Assembly: GCA_947038115.1 (NCBI GenBank)
Contig: CAMQVF010000005.1
Coordinates: forward strand, 1-52,476
Direction of reading: 5' to 3'
DNA: 52,476 nt
Origin: an uncultured Spirochaetia bacterium
Lineage (GTDB): Bacteria; Spirochaetota; Brachyspiria; Brachyspirales; Brachyspiraceae
Within the stretch, counting starts at the first letter, position 1. Every line of letters starts with the position of its first letter. A program made the translations under genes and the position numbers. Below the pieces are notes generated by a model. That model did no database searches. It was given only the letters and a program-made list of their open reading frames with translations, and had not been told where the DNA came from. Below, piece by piece: positions 1 through 8,879 of this stretch.

Positions 1-2
1 CT

Positions 3-1265
3 CGTGTTGTTGACCCTCTAACTGCTGCTAATTATAGCTATCAGATGGAGCCACTTAAAAATGCGAAGGCTATAACTGCGGGTGAAATGCCTATGAGTGA
101 GTTGGGAGTTAAGGCAATTGATGATAAAACTTTAGAGGTTACTCTTGAAGCACCTACTCCTTACTTTTTAGAGCTTATGGCTTATGCGGTTTATTATCCA
201 CTTAGAAAAGATATTGTTGAGGGTAATGCTGATAAATGGTCACTTAAGCCTGAAACTTATATTGGTAATGGACCTTATAAACTTGTTGAAAGAAAACTTG
301 ATGAAAAACTTATTATGGCTAAAAATGAAAACTATTGGAATGCTGATAGTATTATAGCTGAAAAAATTGTATTTTTATTAATGGATAATCCAATATCTTC
401 TGTTGCTGGTGTCAAAGAGGGTTCGATTCACTTTTCAAGTAAGTTGCCTGCACAAGATATTCCAGTTCTTCAAAAGGAAAATATTTTAGTTATCAAACCT
501 TATTTGGGAGTATACTATTATAATTTGAACTTCACTAATGAAACACTGAATGATCCACGTGTTCGTCGTGCATTATCACTTGCTATAAATAGAGAATATA
601 TAGTAGAAAATATTGCCAAAGGCGGACAAATTCCTGCTGCGGGTTTAATCCCTCCAGGTATAACTGATCTTAAAGGTGACTTTAGAGACAATGCTGGCGA
701 TCACTTCAGTTTAAAGTCTGAAGATTATGAAAAAAATGTTGCAGAGGCTAAAAAATTACTAGCTGAAGCAGGCTATCCAAATGGGAAAGGCATTCCTGTA
801 ATCGAGTTTAAGAGTAACCCTGGTGAGCATATTCCTTTGTTTGAAGCGGTTCAACAAATGTGGAAAGAAAACTTAAATATTGATTCTACAATTTCACAAG
901 AAGAGTGGGCAGTATTTCAGCAAACAAGACTTGAAGGAAATTTCGTTGTTGCTCGTAATGGATGGATTGGCGACTATGATGATCCTATGACGTTTTTAGG
1001 TTTATTTTTAAGTAGAAGTTCTCAAAATGTATCGAGATATAGTAATGCTCAATATGATGATGTTTTGATGCAGGCTATGTCTACAGGAAATCAAATCATC
1101 CGCATGCCTTTGCTACATAAAGCGGAAAATATTTTGATGGACGACATGGCTTTTATACCTATTTATTATTATACATTGCCTGTACTTGTAAATCCTAAAA
1201 TCAAGGGTGTTCAGTATGATATTTTAGGTAAGCACAAGTTCTTTTATACTTATTTAGAAGAATAG
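3..1265 (+). CDS. OppA-type peptide ABC transporter substrate-binding protein (5' truncated by window edge)
   Basis: Periplasmic or lipid-anchored oligopeptide-binding component of an ABC importer (SBP family 5). The frame is open from base 3, and its first residues (RVVDPLTAANYSYQM) align with residue 117 onward of the downstream paralogue (RRAVDPLVASEYSYQM). About 116 residues, including the signal peptide, therefore lie outside the window, and the first ATG at 45 is not the true start. Family hallmarks are visible: the AxKLLAEAGYPNGKG segment, the QQMWKENLNI stretch and the C-terminal ADMAFIPIYYY-like region. It is followed by a second full-length copy 130 bp downstream, which indicates a tandem duplication. 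Ligand preference cannot be told from sequence. Confidence 0.9.
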   Translation, partial: RVVDPLTAANYSYQMEPLKNAKAITAGEMPMSELGVKAIDDKTLEVTLEAPTPYFLELMAYAVYYPLRKDIVEGNADKWSLKPETYIGNGPYKLVERKLDEKLIMAKNENYWNADSIIAEKIVFLLMDNPISSVAGVKEGSIHFSSKLPAQDIPVLQKENILVIKPYLGVYYYNLNFTNETLNDPRVRRALSLAINREYIVENIAKGGQIPAAGLIPPGITDLKGDFRDNAGDHFSLKSEDYEKNVAEAKKLLAEAGYPNGKGIPVIEFKSNPGEHIPLFEAVQQMWKENLNIDSTISQEEWAVFQQTRLEGNFVVARNGWIGDYDDPMTFLGLFLSRSSQNVSRYSNAQYDDVLMQAMSTGNQIIRMPLLHKAENILMDDMAFIPIYYYTLPVLVNPKIKGVQYDILGKHKFFYTYLEE

Positions 1266-1297
1266 TTCTTCTTTAATATATTAGGTAATAATTTTTT

Positions 1298-1358
1298 AGT
1301 AAATCATATTTTTATATATACGCATGTGTGGAGCATATTTATATATATATGGTTTACT
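1298..1358 (+). terminator. Long AT-rich hairpin between the two oppA-like genes
   Basis: Arms AGTAAATCATAT (1298-1309) and ATATGGTTTACT (1347-1358) pair with one G-U, and the AT-rich inner parts extend the stem imperfectly. A T-rich stretch follows at about 1358-1371. It may be a partial terminator or an mRNA-stabilising element that sets different levels for the two binding proteins. The function is inference. Confidence 0.5.
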
Positions 1359-1395
1359 TTAAAATTTTTATAGATTAATTTTTTGGAGATATCTT

Positions 1396-3006
1396 ATGTT
1401 TAATCGGTTTTTGTTTGTATGTGTTTTGGTGTTAGCAAGTTTAACTTTTATGGCATGTGGCGACGCTTCAAGTGTTGATGAAAATGCTATTTTTGTTAAT
1501 GTTGGGCCTGAGCCTGAGACGCTTGATCCTACTCTTAATTCTTCTATAGATGGGTCAATTTATATTTCCCATGCTTTTGAAGGTCTTATTGCTAGAGATG
1601 AAAAGAATAAGGCTGTGGCTGGTATGGCTAAGAGCTGGGACGTGAGTGCTGACGGAATGAAATATACTTTTCATTTGAAAGATGATATTTTATGGTCAGA
1701 TGGCAAGCCTGTAGTTGCGGGTGATTTTGTTTATGCTTGGAGAAGGGCAGTTGATCCTTTGGTTGCAAGCGAATATAGTTATCAAATGGAAGTATTAAAA
1801 AATGCTAAGGCTATTATTGAAGGCGAAATGCCAATTGATGCTTTAGGTGTCGTTGCTATTGATGATAAGACTTTGGAAGTTTCTTTAGAATCTCCAACGG
1901 CTTATTTTTTAGAGCTCGCTTCTTCTATTACATATTTGCCTGTGCGAGAAGATATTGTAAATAAATATGGTTCGGATTGGACTTTAAACCCTGAAACTTA
2001 TATTTCGAATGGTGCTTTTATTATGTCTGAAAGACGAACTGATGATAAAATTGTAATGATTAAAAATACCAATTATTATGGTAAAGATTCTGTTGTGGCA
2101 GATAAAATTGTTTTTGTATTAATGGATAATGCGACTGGAAGTGTTGCTGGTGTAAAAGAAGGTTCACTTCATTTTGCTAAAAACCCACCTCCGCAAGATA
2201 TTCCTTTGCTACAAGAAGAGGGTATATTAAAAATAGCTCCTTATATTGGAACTTATTATTATTCACTTAATACTACAAATAAAACTATCGAAGATGCTCG
2301 TGTTCGTAAAGCTTTGTCACTAGCAATTGATAGAAATTATATAGTTGAAAAAGTAACTCAGTCGGGTCAAAAGCCTGCTGGCGCTTGGGTTCCTAATGGA
2401 ATTTCTGATGTTAAAAATGATTTTAGAGCTAATGGTGGTGATTATATTAGTGTTAATCAGGCAGATTATGAAAAGAATATTGAAGAGGCTAAAACTTTAA
2501 TGGCTGAAGCAGGTTATCCAAATGGTGAGGGTTTTCCTGTTATAGAATTTAAGTCTCAAGCGGGAAATCATTTAATTACTTTCGAGGCAATTCAACAAAT
2601 GTGGAAAGATGTTTTGAATATTGACTCTAGAGTTGTTACCGAGGAATCGGCAGTTTTTTCAATTAGTAAATATAGAAAAGATTTCACTATAGCTCATGGA
2701 CTTTGGGTTGGTGACTATAATGATCCTATGACTTTTATGGCTTTATTTACAAGTACAAGCCCACAAAACACAGCGGCTTATGCTAATCCTGAATATGATA
2801 AACTTATTGAGACTGCTTCTTTTAGTGGTGACAATAAACTTAGAATGAAGGCTATGCATGATGCTGAGGCTTTATTATTTAGAGATACTGTTTTGATTCC
2901 ACTTTACTTCTATACTGAAGCGATAGTGGTTAATCCGAAACTTAAAGATGTAGTATATGACGGACTTGCGACTCATAAATTTACTTATGCTTATATAGAA
3001 AAATAG
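1396..3006 (+). CDS. oppA: OppA-type peptide-binding lipoprotein
   Basis: Complete 536-residue solute-binding protein of the oligopeptide/dipeptide ABC family, expected to capture peptides outside the inner membrane and hand them to a permease. The N-terminus is hydrophobic and ends in LTFMAC, a relaxed spirochaetal-type lipobox with Cys21 as the lipidation site. The SBP_bac_5 body starts near residue 33 (VNVGPEPETLDPT), and the family's WDVSADGMKYTFHLKDD segment follows at about 81-97. A GGAG ribosome site precedes the ATG. It is closely related to the truncated copy upstream. No permease or ATPase genes (oppBCDF) are adjacent downstream; a terminator follows directly. Either the permease lies upstream of the window or these are satellite binding proteins. 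Confidence 0.93.
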   Translation: MFNRFLFVCVLVLASLTFMACGDASSVDENAIFVNVGPEPETLDPTLNSSIDGSIYISHAFEGLIARDEKNKAVAGMAKSWDVSADGMKYTFHLKDDILWSDGKPVVAGDFVYAWRRAVDPLVASEYSYQMEVLKNAKAIIEGEMPIDALGVVAIDDKTLEVSLESPTAYFLELASSITYLPVREDIVNKYGSDWTLNPETYISNGAFIMSERRTDDKIVMIKNTNYYGKDSVVADKIVFVLMDNATGSVAGVKEGSLHFAKNPPPQDIPLLQEEGILKIAPYIGTYYYSLNTTNKTIEDARVRKALSLAIDRNYIVEKVTQSGQKPAGAWVPNGISDVKNDFRANGGDYISVNQADYEKNIEEAKTLMAEAGYPNGEGFPVIEFKSQAGNHLITFEAIQQMWKDVLNIDSRVVTEESAVFSISKYRKDFTIAHGLWVGDYNDPMTFMALFTSTSPQNTAAYANPEYDKLIETASFSGDNKLRMKAMHDAEALLFRDTVLIPLYFYTEAIVVNPKLKDVVYDGLATHKFTYAYIEK

Positions 3007-3021
3007 TAGAATTTATACAAA

Positions 3022-3060
3022 AAAACGGGGCATTCTTAAAAATAAGGATGCTCCGTTTTA
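3022..3060 (+). terminator. Rho-independent terminator after oppA
   Basis: A 16-bp stem with G-U wobbles (3022-3037 with 3044-3059) around the loop AAAAAT, ending in TTTTA. It lies 15 bp after the oppA stop. It is also A/T-flanked on the other side and may stop leftward transcription from the tRNA. Confidence 0.8.
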
Positions 3061-3111
3061 ATATGTTTTCAAATTAATAATGATATTTCTACCTTATATT
3101 TGAAAAAACTT

Positions 3112-3185
3112 TGGGCCAACAGGGGCTCGAACCCCGGACCCGATGATTATGAGTCATCTGCTCTAACCGACTGAGCTATTGGCCC
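3112..3185 (-). tRNA. tRNA-Ile (anticodon CAU, lysidine type)
   Basis: A 74-nt cloverleaf on the minus strand. The acceptor GGGCCAA pairs with TTGGCCC, the discriminator is A, the D-arm is AGCTCAGTCGGTTAGAGC, and the anticodon loop is CTCATAA (CAU). The T-arm is GGTTCGAGCC, and CCA is not encoded. The acceptor carries C4-G69 and C5-G68, the pairs known to be recognised by TilS. The anticodon stem resembles bacterial tRNA-Ile2 rather than elongator Met. It is therefore most likely matured to read AUA. A generic scan would label it tRNA-Met. Confidence 0.8.
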
Positions 3186-3204
3186 TTCAAAGTTTACAAA
3201 AATC

Positions 3205-3232
3205 ATTATAACATTTTATCAAAAAAAGTCAA
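3205..3232 (-). promoter_or_regulatory. Promoter of tRNA-Ile(CAU)
   Basis: Minus-strand TTGACT (3227-3232), 16-bp spacer, TATAAT (3205-3210), 19 bp upstream of the mature tRNA 5' end. Confidence 0.75.
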
Positions 3233-3320
3233 GTATTATGTCTTTAGTTTTTTTATTTACTCAATTGAATTTGATATAAAAAAAATAGCTGAATATTTAC
3301 CATATATATAAATATACTAC

Positions 3321-3349
3321 TTGACAATTTTGCTAATCTTAATTATTAT
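3321..3349 (+). promoter_or_regulatory. Sigma-70 promoter of the hypothetical-Nudix pair
   Basis: TTGACA (3321-3326), 17-bp spacer, TATTAT (3344-3349). The downstream GGAGAG ribosome site at 3370-3375 precedes the ATG at 3383. Confidence 0.75.
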
Positions 3350-3382
3350 GAGTGGACTTAAGTAACATCGGAGAGATTTTTT

Positions 3383-4444
3383 ATGAAAGTTAATTATTTT
3401 TCAAAGAATCGCAAAAGAAAAACGATACTAGATAAATTAAAAGAAAAAAGATTGGTATATAACGGCTTTCAATATCCACTAGGTATTATGACTGAATTGG
3501 ATAATATTAATATAGTCACCGAGGGTTGTAAAGTAGAATATCATAATACTCAATTGGGTGATATGTATTTTTACACTGTTTCTATTTCTACGGAAAAATT
3601 ATCTAGCCTTTTATTAAAGGTGCTAAAAATTTTCCCTTCATATATTACTTTAATCATTGAGCGTTCTAGTGAAGATATTAATCGTGAATATGATATTTTA
3701 TTTAGTGATCCTGACATATCGATAAAAGAGGCTAAGGCTGTTTTTAGGCGTTATGAAGAACTTTGGACGGAATGCAGTTTTGTAGGTTTTGGTGTTTTAG
3801 ATGAGCTGTCTGGTTTTGAAATATTTATAAATGTTCATAAAGAAATTGAAATGACTGTTCCTCCTAAATATTCTGATACTATAGATAAAATTTTAAATAA
3901 ATTTTCTTTGCTCGATAATGAGAATGTAAAATTTTTGTCAGAAATGGAGCATTGGCATTATTCTCTTTCTTATCTTACTTCTAGTCAAACTGGGTCTGAA
4001 AAGTGTAATTATGCTTTTGATTATTATTATATTACAAATAATATGAAAAATAGATATGGATTTAAGATTATAAATTTACATGATGACGACATTCAAGTTG
4101 CCCCACGTTGGTGGTGTACGACAGTCAAGGGTTTGGGCAAATGCAAGAAAAGAATGTTTATAACTTCTTATTATATTTTAGCTGAAACTTTCGAGGAAAT
4201 GGAAACGCTAGTCGATTTGGAAATGTCGAAACACAAAGTTGACTATTATTATATTCATGACAATTTTAATATCGACCCTGAAAGTGAGCTTAATTCTTTT
4301 AATATTATAGAAAAAAATAAAGGCTTTAAGGATGCTACTTTTGGAATTTGGGCTGAATCGGATATATTTATTTCAGACGCCAAAAGCATAGTGCCTTATA
4401 TGATTAATAAACCTTATGCGACAACATATCAAAAATCAATTTAA
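3383..4444 (+). CDS. Hypothetical protein, 353 aa
   Basis: Not recognised. The protein is probably cytoplasmic, with no signal peptide or membrane segment. It is rich in Tyr, Phe and Ile, with a lysine/arginine-rich start (KNRKRKT). Residues 60-110 and 225-320 look like alternating alpha/beta segments, and WW at about 243-244 lies in a polar region (APRWWCTT). It has its own strong promoter and ribosome site, so it is a genuine gene. Its 3' end overlaps the start of a Nudix hydrolase by 29 bp in another frame, implying translational coupling. No catalytic motif is apparent. Confidence 0.75.
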   Translation: MKVNYFSKNRKRKTILDKLKEKRLVYNGFQYPLGIMTELDNINIVTEGCKVEYHNTQLGDMYFYTVSISTEKLSSLLLKVLKIFPSYITLIIERSSEDINREYDILFSDPDISIKEAKAVFRRYEELWTECSFVGFGVLDELSGFEIFINVHKEIEMTVPPKYSDTIDKILNKFSLLDNENVKFLSEMEHWHYSLSYLTSSQTGSEKCNYAFDYYYITNNMKNRYGFKIINLHDDDIQVAPRWWCTTVKGLGKCKKRMFITSYYILAETFEEMETLVDLEMSKHKVDYYYIHDNFNIDPESELNSFNIIEKNKGFKDATFGIWAESDIFISDAKSIVPYMINKPYATTYQKSI

Positions 4445-4937
4445 ATTCTGTCCATTTTGTGGCTCTAATGACTCGTTCATATTTGATGATTTCAAAGTAT
4501 TTAATTGTTCATCATGTAAGAGAAGTTATTTTGTGAATGCTGCTGCTGCTTGTGGTGCTATCATAGAAACGCCTCAAGGTATTTTATTTGTTTCAAGGAA
4601 GTATGATCCTAAAAAAGGTTTGCTAGATTTACCCGGCGGATTTATCGACTTGCATGAAAGAGTGGAGGTGGCAATTCGGCGTGAACTTCAAGAAGAATTG
4701 ATGTTTGTGCCAGACAACTTGGAGTTTTTTGCATCGTTTCCAAATGATTATGAATATGATGGGATAAATTATACCACACTTGATTTATATTTTTATTCGA
4801 AGATAGATTATATGCCAAATGCTACGGCATCTGATGATGCGAATGAAATTTTTTATGTGAAAAGAGAAGATATTGATGTAAACTCATTGGCGTTTAAGTC
4901 GTCAATTAATATTATCAATACGCTACTTGGAAATTAA
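4416..4937 (+). CDS. Nudix hydrolase with N-terminal zinc ribbon
   Basis: A 173-residue enzyme predicted to hydrolyse a nucleoside diphosphate linked to another moiety. Residues 12-35 hold two CxxC knuckles (CPFC and CSSC) forming a zinc ribbon, as in NudC-like or NADH-pyrophosphatase-type Nudix proteins. The Nudix box is complete: G(F)IDLHE, seven residues, then RELQEEL (about 75-97). The substrate cannot be assigned; NudC-type enzymes act on NADH or NAD-capped RNA, but this protein is shorter than E. coli NudC. The start overlaps the upstream gene and has no clear Shine-Dalgarno of its own, so it probably depends on coupling. Confidence 0.88.
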   Translation: MRQHIKNQFKFCPFCGSNDSFIFDDFKVFNCSSCKRSYFVNAAAACGAIIETPQGILFVSRKYDPKKGLLDLPGGFIDLHERVEVAIRRELQEELMFVPDNLEFFASFPNDYEYDGINYTTLDLYFYSKIDYMPNATASDDANEIFYVKREDIDVNSLAFKSSINIINTLLGN

Positions 4938-4941
4938 AAAA

Positions 4942-4983
4942 GCGAGAATGTTTCACTTGAAAACAAACTCGCCTTTATTTTTT
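4942..4983. terminator. Bidirectional terminator between the Nudix gene and ileS
   Basis: Arms at 4942-4953 and 4961-4972 pair (GCGAG/CTCGC plus TGTTT/AAACA, with a 2-nt internal mismatch). An A-run lies on the left and a T-run on the right, between convergent genes. Confidence 0.65.
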
Positions 4984-5001
4984 ATAATATGTTATTAAAT
5001 T

Positions 5002-7770
5002 TTATATAACAGCTTTGGCACAACGTTCGCAAAGTTCACTATGGCTAGCATTTTTACCCACAGTCTCATAATGTCCCCAACAACGAACACATTTTTCACT
5101 TTCTGCTTTTTGAGTTTTTACAAATGATACATTTCCTTCTGTAAATTCATCATCTTTGCTGTCGCTTAAACTAACTCCACTCACGATGAAAACCTCATTT
5201 AGAGATTGAGCATTTTTTTCTAAAATATTTTTAGTATCTTCTTCTTTTAATTTAATTACTACTGAAGCTTCAAGCGATTTTCCTATTGTGCTATTGTCTC
5301 TGGCACGCTCGAGTGATAATAATACATCGTCTCTTACTTTTAATAATTTTTCCCATTCTTTTTCAAGCTCTAAATCGATTAAAGAATTATCATACTTTGG
5401 GAAGTTCTCTAAATGAACAGACGTAGCATTTTCACCTTTAAAATATTTCCAAATTTCTTCAGCTGTAAAAGCTAAAAATGGAGCTAAAAGCCTTGTAAGA
5501 TTATCAAGCATATAATATAAAACAGTTTGTGCACTTCTTCTTGTTTGAGAGTCTTTTTTATCACAATATAGTCGATCTTTAATTATATCTAAATAAGTCG
5601 CCGACATATCAACAGATGAATAATTTATAAGCCTCTGATAAAATACATGATATTCATATGCATTAATTTTTTCTTCAGAGAATTTTATAAATGAGTGAAG
5701 ACGAGATAATGCATATCTATCAACTGGTGAAAGATTTTCAACTTCAACTTTATCTGTTTCATAATTAAAGTCGCATAAATTTCCAAGTAGATATCTAAAA
5801 GTATTTCTAATTTTTCTATAACTGTCAGATGCTGCCTGCATCATATTCTCACCTATTCTAAAGTTATGTGTGAAATCTTCAGTGATGCACCATAATCTTA
5901 AAATATCAGCACCGTATTTATTTACAATATCAAGTGGGTTTACAACATTGCCATCACTTTTATGCATAGCACGGCCTTTTTCGTCTAAAACCCATCCATG
6001 TGTTATAAGCGATTTATATGGAGGAATTCCTCTTAAAGCCATTGACGGCCAGATTGAAGATTGAAACCATCCTCTGTATTGATCGCCACCTTCAAGATAA
6101 ATATCGGCAGGAAAATCGATTACGCCAGCATGAGTTTTGTCTAATGTAAATGATGATATGCCTGAGTCAAACCAAACATCTAAAATATCATTTTCTTTTC
6201 CAAATTCATCGCCACCGCATGTCGCACATTTAGAGCCTTCAGCTAGTAATTCTTTAGCCTCTAAATCGAACCAAATATCTATTCCTTTTTCGCGGACAAT
6301 ATCAGCGACCATTTTAGTCGATTCTGGTGTTAGAAGTGTATCGCCACATTGTTTACAATAGAATGCAGGAATTGGCACTCCCCAAGCTCTCTGCCTAGAT
6401 AAACACCAATCGGGTCGGTCTTTAAGCATGCTTCTCATTCTCTCTTCTCCCCATGAAGGAGTCCACTTTAAACTGCTTAATGAGTTAATAGCTTTTTCTT
6501 CAAGGTTTTCATGTTTCATATTCATAAACCATTGTTCTGTCGCTCTGAATATTAATGCATTTTTACAACGCCAACAAATAGGGTAGCTATGTTTGATTTC
6601 TTCAGTGTAGAATAATAATCCTTTTTCTTCAAGAAGAGCAATAACTTGGGTATTTCCTTTTGCTATATGAACACCTTGCATCAAAGGGAATTCTTCTGTA
6701 TATCGTCCGTCACGTCCAACTGGAGAGAGTATTTCTAAATTATATCTCATGCCCGTATTATAGTCGTCGACACCATGCCCGGGTGCTGTGTGAACAATAC
6801 CAGTACCAGAACTGTCATCAACATAGTCGGCGAAGACAACGGCAGATTCTCTGTCTATAAAGGGATGAGAAATTTTTAATTGTTTAATTTCATCCATTGA
6901 TATATCTATTAAACTTGATTCATCAAAAGCCAAGTCCATTTTAGATAAAACAGTTTGAACCAATGATCTAGCCATTATAGAATATTCATCGCCAATTTTA
7001 ACAGCAACATATTCCATCTCTTCATTAAAAGCACAAGCCATATTTGCGGCTAATGTCCAAGGAGTTGTCGTCCATATCATCACATTTACATTTTTATCTA
7101 GTTTATCATTAATCTTATTTTTTATAGGAAAACGAACATAAATCGATTTCGAAGTATGATTTTCATTATATTCAATTTCAGCAGAAGCCAAAGCAGTTTC
7201 ACAAGTAGTGCACCAGTGAATAACTCTAAGCCCTTTATATATATAGCCTTTTTCAACTAGTTTAGCGAAAACAGAAACTATTTCAGCTTCATATTCTGGT
7301 GTCATTGTAAGATAAGGATTATCCCATTCTCCCATAACACCCAGTCTTTTAAATTGCTTTCTTTGATTGTCGATATGTTTAAATGCATATTTTCTACATT
7401 TTTTTCTCATTATATTTGTCGGTGTTTCTTTATATTTGTCACCCAAAGCTTCTTGAACTTTAAGCTCAATAGGCATTCCATGACAATCCCAGCCCGGAAT
7501 ATAGGGCGAGTTGAAACCCTGCGCTGTTTTGTAACGCACAATAATATCTTTTAATATTTTATTCAAAGCATGACCAACATGAATGTCGCCATTGGCATAG
7601 GGTGGGCCATCATGCAAAATGAAACTAGGAGAATCTTTTCTAAGTTCTCTCACTTGTTGATATAAGTTTTCTTTCTCCCAATTTTCAAGCATTTTAGGCT
7701 CTTTATCTTTTAAGCCTGCTTTCATCGGAAAACTTGTCTGTGGTAAATTGATAGTTGCTCGATAATCCAT
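5002..7770 (-). CDS. ileS: Isoleucyl-tRNA synthetase
   Basis: Class I synthetase that charges tRNA-Ile in the cytoplasm. At 922 residues it is typical of bacterial IleRS. The HIGH-type signature HVGH sits near residue 65 (NGDIHVGHALN). The KMSKS loop appears near residue 600 as AMHKSDGN, a variant in which M-S is replaced by M-H. The editing domain lies between these motifs. The C-terminus carries a zinc finger of four cysteines (CVRC and CERC, about 892-917). The ATG follows AAAGGA with good spacing. It lies 91 bp downstream of dapF on the same strand. Its product is the partner of the lysidine-type tRNA-Ile encoded at 3.1 kb. Confidence 0.97.
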   Translation of the reverse strand: MDYRATINLPQTSFPMKAGLKDKEPKMLENWEKENLYQQVRELRKDSPSFILHDGPPYANGDIHVGHALNKILKDIIVRYKTAQGFNSPYIPGWDCHGMPIELKVQEALGDKYKETPTNIMRKKCRKYAFKHIDNQRKQFKRLGVMGEWDNPYLTMTPEYEAEIVSVFAKLVEKGYIYKGLRVIHWCTTCETALASAEIEYNENHTSKSIYVRFPIKNKINDKLDKNVNVMIWTTTPWTLAANMACAFNEEMEYVAVKIGDEYSIMARSLVQTVLSKMDLAFDESSLIDISMDEIKQLKISHPFIDRESAVVFADYVDDSSGTGIVHTAPGHGVDDYNTGMRYNLEILSPVGRDGRYTEEFPLMQGVHIAKGNTQVIALLEEKGLLFYTEEIKHSYPICWRCKNALIFRATEQWFMNMKHENLEEKAINSLSSLKWTPSWGEERMRSMLKDRPDWCLSRQRAWGVPIPAFYCKQCGDTLLTPESTKMVADIVREKGIDIWFDLEAKELLAEGSKCATCGGDEFGKENDILDVWFDSGISSFTLDKTHAGVIDFPADIYLEGGDQYRGWFQSSIWPSMALRGIPPYKSLITHGWVLDEKGRAMHKSDGNVVNPLDIVNKYGADILRLWCITEDFTHNFRIGENMMQAASDSYRKIRNTFRYLLGNLCDFNYETDKVEVENLSPVDRYALSRLHSFIKFSEEKINAYEYHVFYQRLINYSSVDMSATYLDIIKDRLYCDKKDSQTRRSAQTVLYYMLDNLTRLLAPFLAFTAEEIWKYFKGENATSVHLENFPKYDNSLIDLELEKEWEKLLKVRDDVLLSLERARDNSTIGKSLEASVVIKLKEEDTKNILEKNAQSLNEVFIVSGVSLSDSKDDEFTEGNVSFVKTQKAESEKCVRCWGHYETVGKNASHSELCERCAKAVI

Positions 7771-7861
7771 TTTTTATAAATCCTTTCTATAAATAAAAAT
7801 AATTATATTTAGTTTGAAATATTTTACATTATGCGATTAATAATTACAATAGATTAGAGAT

Positions 7862-8713
7862 TTAAATAATTATGTTACCATGAAAAGAATAGTGGGCATC
7901 ACCACGCATGAAAACAGAATTTTTAATTTCGTCATATTTTAACTTTAAACTACCACCAAGTAAATTAGTTGTTATTGAATTTGAAGTTCGTCCAGAAATA
8001 AACCCAGCAACACAAACTGCGGAAGCTCCTGTCCCGCATGATAAAGTCTCGCCGCTGCCTCTTTCCCATGTTCTTTGATTTACTTCGTTTTTAGATATAA
8101 TTTCTACAAATTCAACCACAACTCTATTTGGAAAATATGGATGAACTTCTATTTTACTACCAACATTTTTAACATCAAATTCTTTAAGATTTTCAACATA
8201 TATAACAGCATGAGGATTGCCCATTGAAACGGATGTAAAATGATAGGTTATGCCGTCGATTTTTATAGGCTCATTAATTATAGTTTTTTTATCTATTGTT
8301 GTAGGAATTTTTAATCCTTCTAAAATAGGTGCACCCATATTAACAGTTGCATATTTTACAATGTCGTTTTCAGTTTCTAGTTCAACTTCAAGTATGCCTC
8401 TGCCAGTTTCTATGTTCAAAGGATTATTACAAGCTATTTTTTTATCATAAATATATTTTGCCACACAACGAATTCCATTGCCACACATTTCAGCCTCGCT
8501 TCCGTCGGCATTAAACATACGCATTTTTGCATGAGCAATATCGGAGGGCATTATTAGTATTATTCCATCAGACCCTATGCTAAAATTTCTATTACTAAAT
8601 ATTGGGGCATGTTTTTTGGCGTCATCCGCAGTAAAGTTTTCATCAAAACAATTTATATATATGTAGTCATTGCCTGTGCCGTGCATTTTTGTGAAGTTTA
8701 TATTTTTTGTCAT
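7862..8713 (-). CDS. dapF: Diaminopimelate epimerase
   Basis: Converts LL- to meso-diaminopimelate for lysine and peptidoglycan synthesis. The protein is 283 residues. N-terminal KMHGTGNDY is typical, the first catalytic Cys is in CGNGIRC (about 79), and the second is in GSGETLSCGTGA (about 227-236). The start chosen is the ATG at 8713, 7 nt behind AAAAGG. An in-frame TTG two codons upstream would sit too close to that site. The promoter is at 8740-8768. ileS follows on the same strand and may be partly cotranscribed. Confidence 0.96.
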   Translation of the reverse strand: MTKNINFTKMHGTGNDYIYINCFDENFTADDAKKHAPIFSNRNFSIGSDGIILIMPSDIAHAKMRMFNADGSEAEMCGNGIRCVAKYIYDKKIACNNPLNIETGRGILEVELETENDIVKYATVNMGAPILEGLKIPTTIDKKTIINEPIKIDGITYHFTSVSMGNPHAVIYVENLKEFDVKNVGSKIEVHPYFPNRVVVEFVEIISKNEVNQRTWERGSGETLSCGTGASAVCVAGFISGRTSNSITTNLLGGSLKLKYDEIKNSVFMRGDAHYSFHGNIII

Positions 8714-8739
8714 TTTCAATCCTTTTAGATTATCTGTTG

Positions 8740-8768
8740 ACTATAGTGTGAAATTCTTTGTTAGTCAA
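8740..8768 (-). promoter_or_regulatory. Promoter of dapF
   Basis: Minus-strand TTGACT (8763-8768), 17-bp spacer, TATAGT (8740-8745), 26 bp before the start codon. Confidence 0.7.
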
Positions 8769-8812
8769 GTAGCTTTTACTTATTTTAAAATAGAATAAAT
8801 ATCTTAAATATG

Positions 8813-8841
8813 TTGCTATCTATTAAATCTATTTGTATAAT
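8813..8841 (+). promoter_or_regulatory. Promoter of tpx
   Basis: TTGCTA (8813-8818), 17-bp spacer, perfect TATAAT (8836-8841). Transcription would begin about 30 nt before the tpx ATG. Confidence 0.65.
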
Positions 8842-8879
8842 ACAGATTGGATTATACTTTAAGTTACAGGGGTTATTTT

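Noticed and set aside
3112-3185. Calling this gene tRNA-Met because of its CAU anticodon
   Set aside because: C4-G69/C5-G68 and the anticodon stem fit TilS-modified tRNA-Ile better, and separate elongator and initiator Met genes are present.
5870-7554. Plus-strand frames of 60-75 codons opposite ileS
   Set aside because: They are antisense shadows of a well-conserved gene, with no ribosome sites or recognisable products.
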